13,685 bases of DNA from CAZGAH01 sp964523295 (GTDB lineage Bacteria > Desulfobacterota > Desulfovibrionia > Desulfovibrionales > Desulfovibrionaceae), in the NCBI GenBank assembly GCA_964523295.1, contig CAZGAH010000104.1, forward strand, positions 1 to 13,685, read 5' to 3'. Positions 6,896-13,685 of the stretch are shown piece after piece. Position numbers and translations under genes: made by a program. Position 1 is the first letter of the stretch; the number at the start of each line of letters is the position of its first letter. The notes beneath the pieces are model-generated. The model was not told the DNA's origin and did not search any database. It saw nothing but the letters and a program-made list of their open reading frames with translations.

Positions 6896-7605
6896 CCCAG
6901 GCTGTGCAGCTGGCCGAGGATCTGCTCCTTGTCCGGGGCGCGGCCGCCGCGTTCGCCGACTTCATCGACATACGCTCCGGCCAGTTCGGGAAGGCAGGTA
7001 CAGGGCACGCAGCCGAGCGAGCGGTAGCCCTCGTCGTAGAGGCGGCAATAGGGCAGTCCGTGCTCCATGATGCAGGCCCAGACGTCCAGCTCGGTAAAAT
7101 CCAGCAGAGGGTGGAGGCGCAGGTGCGGCGGATCGACGACGCGCTCCAGCCAGGCCCTGTCGCGCCGGCTTTCATGCTCGTCGCGCCGGATGCCGGTCAG
7201 GAGCGCAACGACCCCAAGGCTGGCCAGAGCCCGGCGTAGCGGCCGGATCTTCAGGTCATGACAGCAGGCAGCCTTGTCGCGCGCCAGCGGATAGGCGGAG
7301 ATGTCGACGTCGGGGCGCTCGACGTGTACGGCGATGTTCCAGTCCGAGGCCAGCTCGTCGCGAAAGGCCAGCACCTCGGGGAACTTGCACCCGGTGTCCA
7401 GATTGACGGCACAGACAGGGATAGCGCTCGCATGTCCCCGTGCAGCCAGCCAGCTGCGCCAGAGGTGCAGCAGCACGGTGGAATCCTTGCCGCCGGTCCA
7501 GGCGACCGCAAGAGCCCACGGACGAAACGCCGCCGATCCCACCTGCTCCAGAAGCCGGTCGAACTGCGCACAGGTCTGGTCGATTTTATCCTTCAGCGTG
7601 CTCAT
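6886..7605 (-). CDS. PP-loop / APS-reductase-like (CysH/CysD superfamily) protein
   Basis: The 239-residue product belongs to the adenine-nucleotide alpha-hydrolase fold shared by CysH, CysD and related ATP pyrophosphatases. It has an intact PP-loop (WTGGKDSTV, 36-44), GIRRDEHESRR (138-148) and HPLLDFTELDVW (165-176). CCHDLKIRPL (C114, C115) and GCVPCTC (C199, C202, C204) correspond to the double-cysteine and CXXC ligands of the [4Fe-4S] cluster in assimilatory APS reductases. The C-terminal KECGLH-like motif with the catalytic cysteine is absent; the protein ends QLHSLGYF. It may therefore not reduce APS, and could act in sulfur transfer or nucleotide activation. I chose ATG 7605 because homology begins just after it; the open frame extends upstream to 7833 into secF, but that part is an out-of-frame reading. 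It lies 109 nt downstream of secF and may be co-transcribed. Confidence 0.85.
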   Translation of the reverse strand: MSTLKDKIDQTCAQFDRLLEQVGSAAFRPWALAVAWTGGKDSTVLLHLWRSWLAARGHASAIPVCAVNLDTGCKFPEVLAFRDELASDWNIAVHVERPDVDISAYPLARDKAACCHDLKIRPLRRALASLGVVALLTGIRRDEHESRRDRAWLERVVDPPHLRLHPLLDFTELDVWACIMEHGLPYCRLYDEGYRSLGCVPCTCLPELAGAYVDEVGERGGRAPDKEQILGQLHSLGYF

Positions 7606-7714
7606 GCGCCAAGTTTCCACGAAAACCGCAGGAGAAGTCTGCGCCGTCGCAACTTCACAGGCACTCAAGCTGGCGCCGGACAGAGGCCGGCATCCCGGAA
7701 AGCGAGCGCGTCGG

Positions 7715-8770
7715 TCAGGCCTTCTGCTCGGCCTCCTGTCGGGAAGAAAAGGCCAGTACAATCGGGCTGGCGACAAAGATGGAGGAATAAGTCCCGACCA
7801 CGATGCCGACGAGCAGGGCGAAGGCGAAGTCATTGATCACGCCGCCGCCAAACAGATACAGGGCCAACACGGAGAGCAGGGTGACGCCGGACGTGAGCAC
7901 GGTCCGGCTCAGAGTCTGGTTGACGCTGCGATTGATGGTCTCGGCCAGGGTCCGGAAGTGCTTAGCGTGGATATTTTCCCGGATGCGGTCGAACACGATG
8001 ATGGTGTCGTTGAGCGAGTAGCCCAACACGGTCAGGAGCGCGGCGACGACGTTGAGGTCGATCTCCTTGTTGAGCAGGGAGAAGACGCCAACAGTGATGA
8101 AGACGTCGTGAATCAGGGCGATGACCGCGCCCAGCGCGTAGTTCAGCCGCAACCGCCAGCTGAGCAGCAGGGTGATGATGATCGCCGCCACCGGCAGCAA
8201 CGCGGCGGAGACGAACATGTTCATAAAATACATGGCGCTGGAGAGCACGAGAGCCATGAAGCCCGCTGTCCACCAGCGTTGTTCGAAACGACCGGAAATA
8301 TAGATGGAGATGAGCAGTACCACGTAGAACAGGGCATCCAGGGCCTTGGCGCGCAAATCGGCTCCGACTTTGGGTCCGACCATTTCCAGGCTCTGGATGA
8401 CATACTTCACGCCGTTGAAATCCTGGCCGATGCCCGTATTGAGCAGCTCGCGCGCGCTTTCCGAGGAGAATTCCGCGGACGAAACGCGCAGCATGAATTC
8501 GTTGTCGCTCTCGTCGCCGAAGCGCTGCACCTGGAGACCGGGCAGGTTCAAGGGCGCCAGTTTCGCCTTGAAGGCATCGAGGTCGATACTCTTGTCGAAT
8601 TTGATGAGAATGTTCAGACCGCCGGCGAAGTCGATGCCGTACTCGGGGCCGCCCTTATAAACCAGAGAAGCCAGACTGATCAGGATGAGCAACCCGGACA
8701 GGACGTACGCATAACGGCGCTTGCCGACGAAATCGATATTGATGTTCTCTTTGATGAACTGCAATCCCAT
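7715..8770 (-). CDS. secF: Protein translocase subunit SecF
   Basis: SecF works with SecD in the inner membrane, using the proton motive force to pull exported proteins out of the SecYEG channel. The 351-residue product has the family layout: TM1 at about 18-37, the conserved YGIDFAGG motif (44-51), a periplasmic domain to about 140, and five further membrane segments. SLNDTIIVFDRIREN (252-266) is the hallmark motif in the membrane bundle. AAGGAG (complement of 8780-8785) lies 9 nt before the ATG. A 129-nt gap separates it from secD, with a GGCGCC hairpin close to the binding site. The gene is complete and unremarkable in sequence. Confidence 0.97.
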   Translation of the reverse strand: MGLQFIKENINIDFVGKRRYAYVLSGLLILISLASLVYKGGPEYGIDFAGGLNILIKFDKSIDLDAFKAKLAPLNLPGLQVQRFGDESDNEFMLRVSSAEFSSESARELLNTGIGQDFNGVKYVIQSLEMVGPKVGADLRAKALDALFYVVLLISIYISGRFEQRWWTAGFMALVLSSAMYFMNMFVSAALLPVAAIIITLLLSWRLRLNYALGAVIALIHDVFITVGVFSLLNKEIDLNVVAALLTVLGYSLNDTIIVFDRIRENIHAKHFRTLAETINRSVNQTLSRTVLTSGVTLLSVLALYLFGGGVINDFAFALLVGIVVGTYSSIFVASPIVLAFSSRQEAEQKA

Positions 8771-8788
8771 GGCTGGGGTCTCCTTCCG

Positions 8789-8805
8789 GGCGCCGGAGGG
8801 GCGCC
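8789..8805 (-). promoter_or_regulatory. Hairpin next to the secF ribosome binding site
   Basis: Two GGCGCC hexamers (8789-8794, 8800-8805) flank a 5-nt spacer that reads CCTCC in the mRNA. They can form a 6-bp GC stem ending 3 nt before AAGGAG. The loop itself is complementary to Shine-Dalgarno sequence, so it could mask the site in an alternative fold. The structure is seen; regulation is speculation. Confidence 0.3.
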
Positions 8806-8899
8806 TTCGTGTGCCGGGCTGGGCCTGGCTCTGCTGTTATCGTGTCGCGCACGGCCGCGCGTCTTCTTGTCTTTCGAATCCTCGTGTCCGGGCAACGAC

Positions 8900-10492
8900 C
8901 TAGATGCTCAACTTCTCTGCCGGACGGTATTTTGTCCACAGGTCGAAAAGAATCCTGGTGACGAACACAGCCGTAAACATGGAGGCGATGATGCCCAGGG
9001 TCAGGGTCACGGCAAAGCCCCGGACCGGTCCGGTTCCGAACTGGTAGAGAATGACCGCGGTGATGATCGTGGTCAGGTTGGCGTCGACGATGGTGAGCGT
9101 CGCGCGCTTGTAGCCCTCGTCAATGGCGGCCCTGACGGTCAGTCCCTTGCGCAGCTCTTCGCGGATGCGCTCGTAGATGAGCACGTTGGCATCCACGGCC
9201 ATGCCGATGGTCAGGATGATACCGGCTATGCCGGGCAGGGTCAGCGTGGCACCGAATGCGGCCAGCCCGGCCATGAGCAGCAACACGTTGAGCACGAGCA
9301 CGATGTCGGCCACGAAGCCGGCAAAGCCGTAGTAGATGACCATGAAGCAGACCACGAGCACGCTGCCGATCAGACCGGCCATGAGACCGGCGTCGATGGA
9401 CTCCTGCCCCAGGGAGGGGCCGACGGTGCGCTCTTCGAGCACCTTGACCGGGGCGGGAAGAGCGCCGGCCCGGAGCACGATGGAGAGATCGCGGGCTTCC
9501 TCGATGGTAAAATTGCCGGTGATGGTGGCCTTGCCGCCGGCAATGCGATCCTGGATGACCGGCGCCGAATACACCTTGCCGTCGAGCACGATGGCCAGAC
9601 GCTTGTGTATGTTCTCGCCGCTGAGCCGCTCGAAGAGACGGGCACCGCGGTTGTTGAAGGTCATCGAAACATAAGGGCGGTTCTGATTGTCGAAGCTGGG
9701 AACCGCGTCGGTAATGTACTCGCCGGTCATGGCCGCATCTTTTTTCAACACGATGGGCGATTCCGAGTACTTCCCGTTCTCCATGCGCTTGAGCAGGGTA
9801 TTGAGTTCGGAGCCCGCCGGCACTATGCCTTTCTGCGCCTTGGCCGGATCGGCCTCCTCGTCGACGAGCTTGAATTCGAGATGGGCGGTCTTGCCGAGTA
9901 CCTGGATGGCCCGCTTCGTATCGTCAAGCCCGGGCAGCTGAATCTGAATCCGGTAGTCTTGCTGCTTCCGGATGTCAGGCTCGGCCACGCCGAACTGATC
10001 GACGCGGTTGCGGATCGTCTTCACTGCCTGATCCAGGGCCATGTCGGCGACGCGCTTTCTGGCCTCGGGCTTCATGGATAACGCATAGGAAATCTTGCCG
10101 TCGCCGCTTTCCCGCTCCTCGATGGAATAATCCCTGACCGTTTCCTTGAGCACGGCCTCCAGCGTATCTTTCTCATCGGCCTTGGGGAGCACGAACTGCA
10201 GCCGGCCGGACTTGTCGACCTGGGGCTTGAGAATGAACACCCCCTTCTCCTTGGCGGCGGCCCGCAGTTCGCTTGCCGTCTGTGCGGCCGAATTCTCGAT
10301 GGCCTTTTCGACCTCGACGCCCAGGGTCAGATGAATGCCGCCCTTGAGATCCAGTCCCAGGTTGATCATATCCTTGGGAAGTATCTTCGCCAGCGGCGAG
10401 GCAGCAATCCCGGGGATGCTCGGCAGGACGTAGATGACGCCCCACAAGGCCACCAGACAGGTAATGATGATCCGCCAACGCAAATCTTTCAT
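8900..10492 (-). CDS. secD: Protein translocase subunit SecD
   Basis: SecD pairs with SecF and has the larger periplasmic domain that grips emerging substrates. The 530-residue product has TM1 at about 7-24, followed by NLGLDLKGGIHLTLG (44-58), the conserved D1-type motif. The periplasmic region runs to about 350, and five more membrane segments carry AVDANVLIYERIREEL (432-447), the family's signature. I chose ATG 10492 because MKDLRW starts the usual N-terminus and GAGGTG stands 5 nt upstream; the open frame reaches back to 10615 with an unrelated 41-residue extension. The gene follows yajC after 153 nt in the same direction, the common yajC-secD-secF order. It is a complete gene. Confidence 0.97.
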   Translation of the reverse strand: MKDLRWRIIITCLVALWGVIYVLPSIPGIAASPLAKILPKDMINLGLDLKGGIHLTLGVEVEKAIENSAAQTASELRAAAKEKGVFILKPQVDKSGRLQFVLPKADEKDTLEAVLKETVRDYSIEERESGDGKISYALSMKPEARKRVADMALDQAVKTIRNRVDQFGVAEPDIRKQQDYRIQIQLPGLDDTKRAIQVLGKTAHLEFKLVDEEADPAKAQKGIVPAGSELNTLLKRMENGKYSESPIVLKKDAAMTGEYITDAVPSFDNQNRPYVSMTFNNRGARLFERLSGENIHKRLAIVLDGKVYSAPVIQDRIAGGKATITGNFTIEEARDLSIVLRAGALPAPVKVLEERTVGPSLGQESIDAGLMAGLIGSVLVVCFMVIYYGFAGFVADIVLVLNVLLLMAGLAAFGATLTLPGIAGIILTIGMAVDANVLIYERIREELRKGLTVRAAIDEGYKRATLTIVDANLTTIITAVILYQFGTGPVRGFAVTLTLGIIASMFTAVFVTRILFDLWTKYRPAEKLSI

Positions 10493-10645
10493 CCTTTCAC
10501 CTCGTTGATAATACCCGGCCGGCCCGTTCAAAGGAACCACACCCGCGCGGCCCTGCACGTCCCTGCGAACAGGGTGACGAAGGTCGCACGGACGGCCCGG
10601 CAGCCAGGCTTGCAACCGGAAGACCAGGAATCGATCCTTGAGCGA

Positions 10646-11005
10646 CTAGGATTTGTCGTTCTTGGATTTCTTGTTCTCTTTCTGCGGTTCGGCCGCGCCG
10701 GTGATAAAACTCCGGTTGACCTTCACCTGCAGATCCTTGTTCAATTCAATCGTCAACACCTCGTTTTCCACCTCGACGATGCGGCCGTAGAGCCCGCCCG
10801 AGGTGATGACATAGTCTCCCTTCTTCAATGCGGCCAGGTACTCTTTATGTTGTTTGGCCTTTTTCTGCTGCGGACGGATGAGCAGAAAATAGAAGATGAC
10901 GAACATGATGATCAGCGGCGCAAACGCCGCGATCGGATTGCCGCCGCCCTGTGCGCCGCCTTGCGGCGACGCGCCCATGGCATAGGCCAGGCTTGGAAAA
11001 AACAT
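10646..11005 (-). CDS. yajC: Preprotein translocase subunit YajC
   Basis: YajC is a small inner-membrane protein that associates with SecDF in the Sec holotranslocon. The 119-residue product has a single transmembrane segment at about 25-43 (IAAFAPLIIMFVIFYFLLI). The diagnostic RPQQKKAKQH follows it, then KKGDYVITSGGLYGRIVEV, the conserved cytoplasmic domain, and a lysine-rich tail. The N-terminal MGASPQGGAQGGG linker is typical. AAGGAGGAG precedes the ATG with good spacing. It is the first gene of the yajC-secD-secF run and comes 209 nt after the end of the STT3-like gene, so it may have its own promoter in addition to read-through. Confidence 0.96.
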   Translation of the reverse strand: MFFPSLAYAMGASPQGGAQGGGNPIAAFAPLIIMFVIFYFLLIRPQQKKAKQHKEYLAALKKGDYVITSGGLYGRIVEVENEVLTIELNKDLQVKVNRSFITGAAEPQKENKKSKNDKS

Positions 11006-11088
11006 GGCTCCTCCTTGGCTGTATCGACCCCGTTCTACGCTCGTCGCCGGCCTGGTCGATGCGACCGACGGAAAAATCCCTTAATATC

Positions 11089-11102
11089 CAGAATGAATTC
11101 TG
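11089..11102. promoter_or_regulatory. Small dyad CAGAAT-N2-ATTCTG upstream of yajC
   Basis: The arms are perfect 6-mers separated by 2 nt, in the otherwise featureless 209-nt gap before yajC. On the minus strand TTGTCA overlaps its upstream edge and TATTAA lies 14 nt downstream of that box, too close for a good sigma70 promoter. It is a candidate operator or promoter region only. I see no T-tailed terminator in this gap, so read-through from the upstream gene is possible. Confidence 0.2.
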
Positions 11103-11214
11103 ACAAGACATCTTTTCGGAGAAAAAGCTCCGGACATCCGATTCCGGCACCATTCCGACAGAAAAGGCAGGCTACCTTTCAGCTCCGAATCCGTCAACCA
11201 GCCTCCCGCGTACC

Positions 11215-13473
11215 TCACTCTCCCCTGAAGGCCAGTTCATCTTCCCGCTTCTTTTCCGTCAGGACATCCCTCACCTTCCAGACCCGTGACAAGGGAAAGG
11301 CATCCTGCGCCAGGTCAAAGGAACGGTTCAACCAGGGATCATCCGCTTTTCTGACCATCAGCTGCACGAGCATGGACGAAAACGCCCGCTCGTCCATGAG
11401 CAGACTCAAACCCGTGGCCGGCAGGCGAACCAGCGACAGTCCTGACGAATGTGCAAAATGAAACTCGGCATTGCGGGGTTTTTGCAGCACGACAACCCGG
11501 CGCAGGAGCACGGGTTTCGCCTCGCCTGCAATGAACAGAGTGCCTGTCTTCACGTCTACGGTATACGTTTTCTCGAGCCGCGCACAGTATGGGCTCTGCG
11601 CCTGACCGTGCGACAGACTCCAGGCGCCCAGGCGAAAAATCTCCGGCGCAAGCAGCAACGTGTCGCTGGAAAGGACAAGATACTGCGGATCCGGCTCCCT
11701 GGTAAAGCTTTGCCGCAACAGCGCCGGCGAGGCCACGAGCGCGTCGACCTCGGCCGGCCCCATGCCGCTCCAGGCATTCCAGGGCGCGTAGTCGTGACTG
11801 GCCGTATAGCGCATCAACGCGGCCGCCTGCGCCGGGTCCCGCGCCGTCAGCACCTTTCCGGATACATACACATACTCGGGCCCCTGACGCCCGCCATCGG
11901 CAAAGGGCAAGCGCCCGGAAAAATACAGCGATGCATAGCCGTAATCCCACCAGGACCACACACGCGCCGAGGGTGGAGACGACCTGCCCAGCTCGTGCAA
12001 GACTTGGGCATGCGCCGGGTGCAGCACCGGCGGCAATTCGACCTTCCCGATCCGCACGACGCACGGCCAGAACAGCAGCCCGGCCAGAACCAGCTGCAGC
12101 AGATACGTCGCCCTCCGCCTCCATGGCTGGCCGGGAAAATACTGCGATGCGGCCCACTGCACCAACCAGGCCAGACCGAGCGCCATGGCCGGAGCTCCAT
12201 ACATGGCCGTACGCCCGCCCAGCCATACCGAGGCCAGCGAAAGCAACAACAGCGGCGCAAGTAACAGCGCCCGCGGCCGGCGCCAGAGCAGGACAACAAA
12301 GCCGACCAGCCCGGACAAGGCCACCCCCTCCCAGGGATGCCACTGCCCGGGAAGCGCCGCCACGGACAGCGGCCTGCCCTCGGCTATGGTCTCCGTCATG
12401 CGCGGGTAGACAATACTTCCCACCGGCGGTTGTACTTCCATATCGGCAACGGTTACCGACTTGGAGCGCGCGCGTTGGAGATAGGCGAGCGTTTCGTTCA
12501 CGCCGTTCTGCAGGATGCCCGCCAGCCCCAGTATCAGGACCAGCAGACAGAGCACCGGCCACAAGCGGCGCGCCTGACGCAAGAGCGCTGCCTGGCCCCG
12601 CGCCATGAAGCAGACGCAGAGCACGGCAGCGACCAGACCCGGCCAGCCGCAAAACGCCGTCAGGGCGTACGCGCCGCAGCCCCAGAGCAATGCCGTACGG
12701 TGCGGCACCGACGGCGACAGCAACACGCCGGCAACGCTGAGAAGAAATGACAGTTGGGTGAACACCGCGAGCAGCACGTGCCATTGAGCACAAAAGCGTC
12801 CGAAAAGACCGGCTGCGGCCATCCAGATGAACAATCTCAGCCCCGGCCCGACGTCTTCGTGCCCTGCGTCGAGGCGGCTGCGATGCATCCACGGCCCCAG
12901 CCCGTGCGCCAGGGTCCAGCCGATGAGCAGGGCCATGGTCAGGGTTACCATGTCGCTGTCGAAAAAGCCGGGGCGCGTGCGATAGACATAGGCCGGCGCC
13001 GCGCCGGCGAGAACCCCGGCCAGCAAGGCGACCTCTCCCAGACCGAGCGTAAAGGCCCAGAGGCAGACCGCCGCGCCGGCCAGCCCGGCCAGGAGAACCG
13101 GTGCCCACAGCCCTATCGTCGCCAGAGACAGCCCGCTCCATGCGGACGCATACGCCGCGGCCGAGGCCAGGGACGATCCGGCCGCCCGGCCGAGCCCCTC
13201 CGCCCCGGCAAGCCAATAGTACGCGTCAACGGTGGCCATGAGCGGTTCACCGAGCGCGCGCATGGACGGACTCTTCCAGGCCGGCACATCCAGCAGACGC
13301 AGCCAGGTCGCGGACGCCCACGCGGCCAGGAGACAGAACAGGATGGCCGACACGCCCCCGAAGGCCTGTTTCCCGCCCTGCCCCGGTCCCGACCCGTTCC
13401 CGGAAAGTCTGGCCGCTTCGCTCTCCATCACTCTTGCATGCTTCCCATACGCCTTTTTCAGCGTCAGCCGCAC
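11215..13473 (-). CDS. pglB: STT3/PglB-family oligosaccharyltransferase
   Basis: STT3-family enzymes transfer a glycan from a polyprenyl-linked donor to asparagine in N-X-S/T sequons on the outer face of the inner membrane. The 752-residue product has about a dozen membrane segments to residue 475, then a periplasmic C-terminal domain. The catalytic signatures are present: TVDAYYWL (D83), RPGFFDSDM (D172, D174), TIAE (362-365, the TIxE motif) and WWDYG (508-512), which binds the sequon hydroxyl residue. The length fits bacterial PglB. The start is uncertain: GTG 13473 or ATG 13428, neither with a clear binding site; both precede the first membrane segment. It is the first gene of a minus-strand run leading into yajC-secD-secF. 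No glycan-assembly genes or flippase are visible here, so the donor must be made elsewhere. The symbol follows the Campylobacter enzyme; the activity is inferred from the motifs. Confidence 0.92.
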   Translation of the reverse strand: MRLTLKKAYGKHARVMESEAARLSGNGSGPGQGGKQAFGGVSAILFCLLAAWASATWLRLLDVPAWKSPSMRALGEPLMATVDAYYWLAGAEGLGRAAGSSLASAAAYASAWSGLSLATIGLWAPVLLAGLAGAAVCLWAFTLGLGEVALLAGVLAGAAPAYVYRTRPGFFDSDMVTLTMALLIGWTLAHGLGPWMHRSRLDAGHEDVGPGLRLFIWMAAAGLFGRFCAQWHVLLAVFTQLSFLLSVAGVLLSPSVPHRTALLWGCGAYALTAFCGWPGLVAAVLCVCFMARGQAALLRQARRLWPVLCLLVLILGLAGILQNGVNETLAYLQRARSKSVTVADMEVQPPVGSIVYPRMTETIAEGRPLSVAALPGQWHPWEGVALSGLVGFVVLLWRRPRALLLAPLLLLSLASVWLGGRTAMYGAPAMALGLAWLVQWAASQYFPGQPWRRRATYLLQLVLAGLLFWPCVVRIGKVELPPVLHPAHAQVLHELGRSSPPSARVWSWWDYGYASLYFSGRLPFADGGRQGPEYVYVSGKVLTARDPAQAAALMRYTASHDYAPWNAWSGMGPAEVDALVASPALLRQSFTREPDPQYLVLSSDTLLLAPEIFRLGAWSLSHGQAQSPYCARLEKTYTVDVKTGTLFIAGEAKPVLLRRVVVLQKPRNAEFHFAHSSGLSLVRLPATGLSLLMDERAFSSMLVQLMVRKADDPWLNRSFDLAQDAFPLSRVWKVRDVLTEKKREDELAFRGE

Positions 13474-13557
13474 ATCCCGGGCGGCAGTGCCCGTCCGACC
13501 GGCAGACCGCTGAGCCCGGCGAGCGTCTGGTGGTTCGGTGCGCCAATGACAACGCCG

Positions 13558-13577
13558 CGCGACCCTACATGGTCGCG
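13558..13577. other. Hairpin upstream of the STT3-like gene
   Basis: CGCGACC (13558-13564) and GGTCGCG (13571-13577) form a perfect 7-bp stem with a 6-nt loop. It lies between the 52-bp repeat and the STT3-like gene. No T-run follows on either strand. It may be an operator or an mRNA leader stem; nothing else shows which. Confidence 0.35.
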
Positions 13578-13633
13578 GAGTTCACGGCAACATCGGGAAA
13601 TGCCGGCGAACCGCGCGGCCTTGGCAGCTTTCC

Positions 13634-13685
13634 CAGGGACATTTCATCTGCAAAACTATGACTAAAAATCGCAATCAACAATCAG
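13634..13685 (+). repeat. 52-bp repeat, copy 2, at the window end
   Basis: The last 52 bases are the exact reverse complement of 616-667. The match reaches the final base, so it may continue beyond the window. Orientation mirrors copy 1: CAGGGACATTT faces the window interior and the rest points outward. By analogy, another DruA-like gene or mobile element may begin just past this edge. Confidence 0.9.

Noticed and set aside
7301..10081. Plus-strand open frame of 926 codons
   Set aside because: It is antisense to secF, secD and the APS-reductase-like gene, whose proteins show clear family motifs. The antisense translation is low-complexity, rich in D, E, H, Q and G, as expected for the opposite strand of GC-rich coding DNA.
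11339..13216. Alternative minus-strand frame of 625 codons within the STT3-like gene
   Set aside because: The 752-residue frame contains all STT3 catalytic motifs and membrane segments; this one is R/G/A-rich with no motif.
12754..13665. Plus-strand frame of 303 codons near the window end
   Set aside because: Antisense to the STT3-like gene and running into the 52-bp repeat; composition is that of a shadow frame.
616..13685. The whole 13-kb block as one transposon bounded by terminal inverted repeats
   Set aside because: It carries essential genes and no transposase, and the repeat orientation fits two separate elements pointing outward better than the two ends of one element.
1..13685. tRNA, rRNA, CRISPR arrays, phage or replication origins
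   Set aside because: I saw no regularly spaced direct repeats, tRNA-like cloverleaf, DnaA-box cluster or phage structural gene on either strand.

Overview
The window looks like a piece of a GC-rich, anaerobic Gram-negative chromosome, most likely a Desulfovibrio-type sulfate reducer (Desulfovibrionales) or close relative. The reasons are an oxygen-sensitive class III ribonucleotide reductase pair, a YajC-SecD-SecF set, and a bacterial STT3/PglB-type oligosaccharyltransferase placed directly upstream of yajC. The lineage is inferred from gene content and protein character only; there is no rRNA or other taxonomic marker here.

Layout. Positions 1-668 are clearly AT-richer than the rest. They hold a DruA-like (DUF4338) gene on the minus strand, preceded by a 52-bp sequence that recurs, inverted, as the last 52 bases of the window (13634-13685). 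Hairpins lie at 660-680 and 770-800. On the minus strand from 3511 down to 829 come nrdG and nrdD, transcribed in that order and overlapping by 137 nt. A 680-nt non-coding stretch follows (3512-4191), carrying a strong terminator for a small secreted protein of unknown function (4192-4701, minus). A 397-nt divergent intergenic region separates that gene from the only large plus-strand gene, a polytopic membrane protein resembling GT-C glycosyltransferases (5099-6895). It converges on, and overlaps by 10 nt, a PP-loop/iron-sulfur APS-reductase-like gene (6886-7605, minus). Upstream of that, all on the minus strand, lie secF, secD, yajC and the STT3/PglB gene (11215-13473).

How the genes work together. 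NrdD makes deoxynucleotides without oxygen and NrdG installs its glycyl radical. YajC, SecD and SecF assist the proton-motive-force-driven late stage of Sec export. The STT3-family protein probably transfers a lipid-linked glycan to asparagines of exported proteins, so its place beside the Sec accessory genes suggests coupling of export and glycosylation. The membrane protein at 5099-6895 could belong to the same cell-envelope theme, but that is inference.

I see no tRNA, rRNA, CRISPR array or complete insertion sequence. Most of the window is ordinary core genome. The items most worth following up are the 52-bp inverted repeat with its adjacent DruA-like gene, the APS-reductase-like protein that lacks the usual C-terminal catalytic cysteine, the nrdG-nrdD overlap, and the STT3-Sec linkage.
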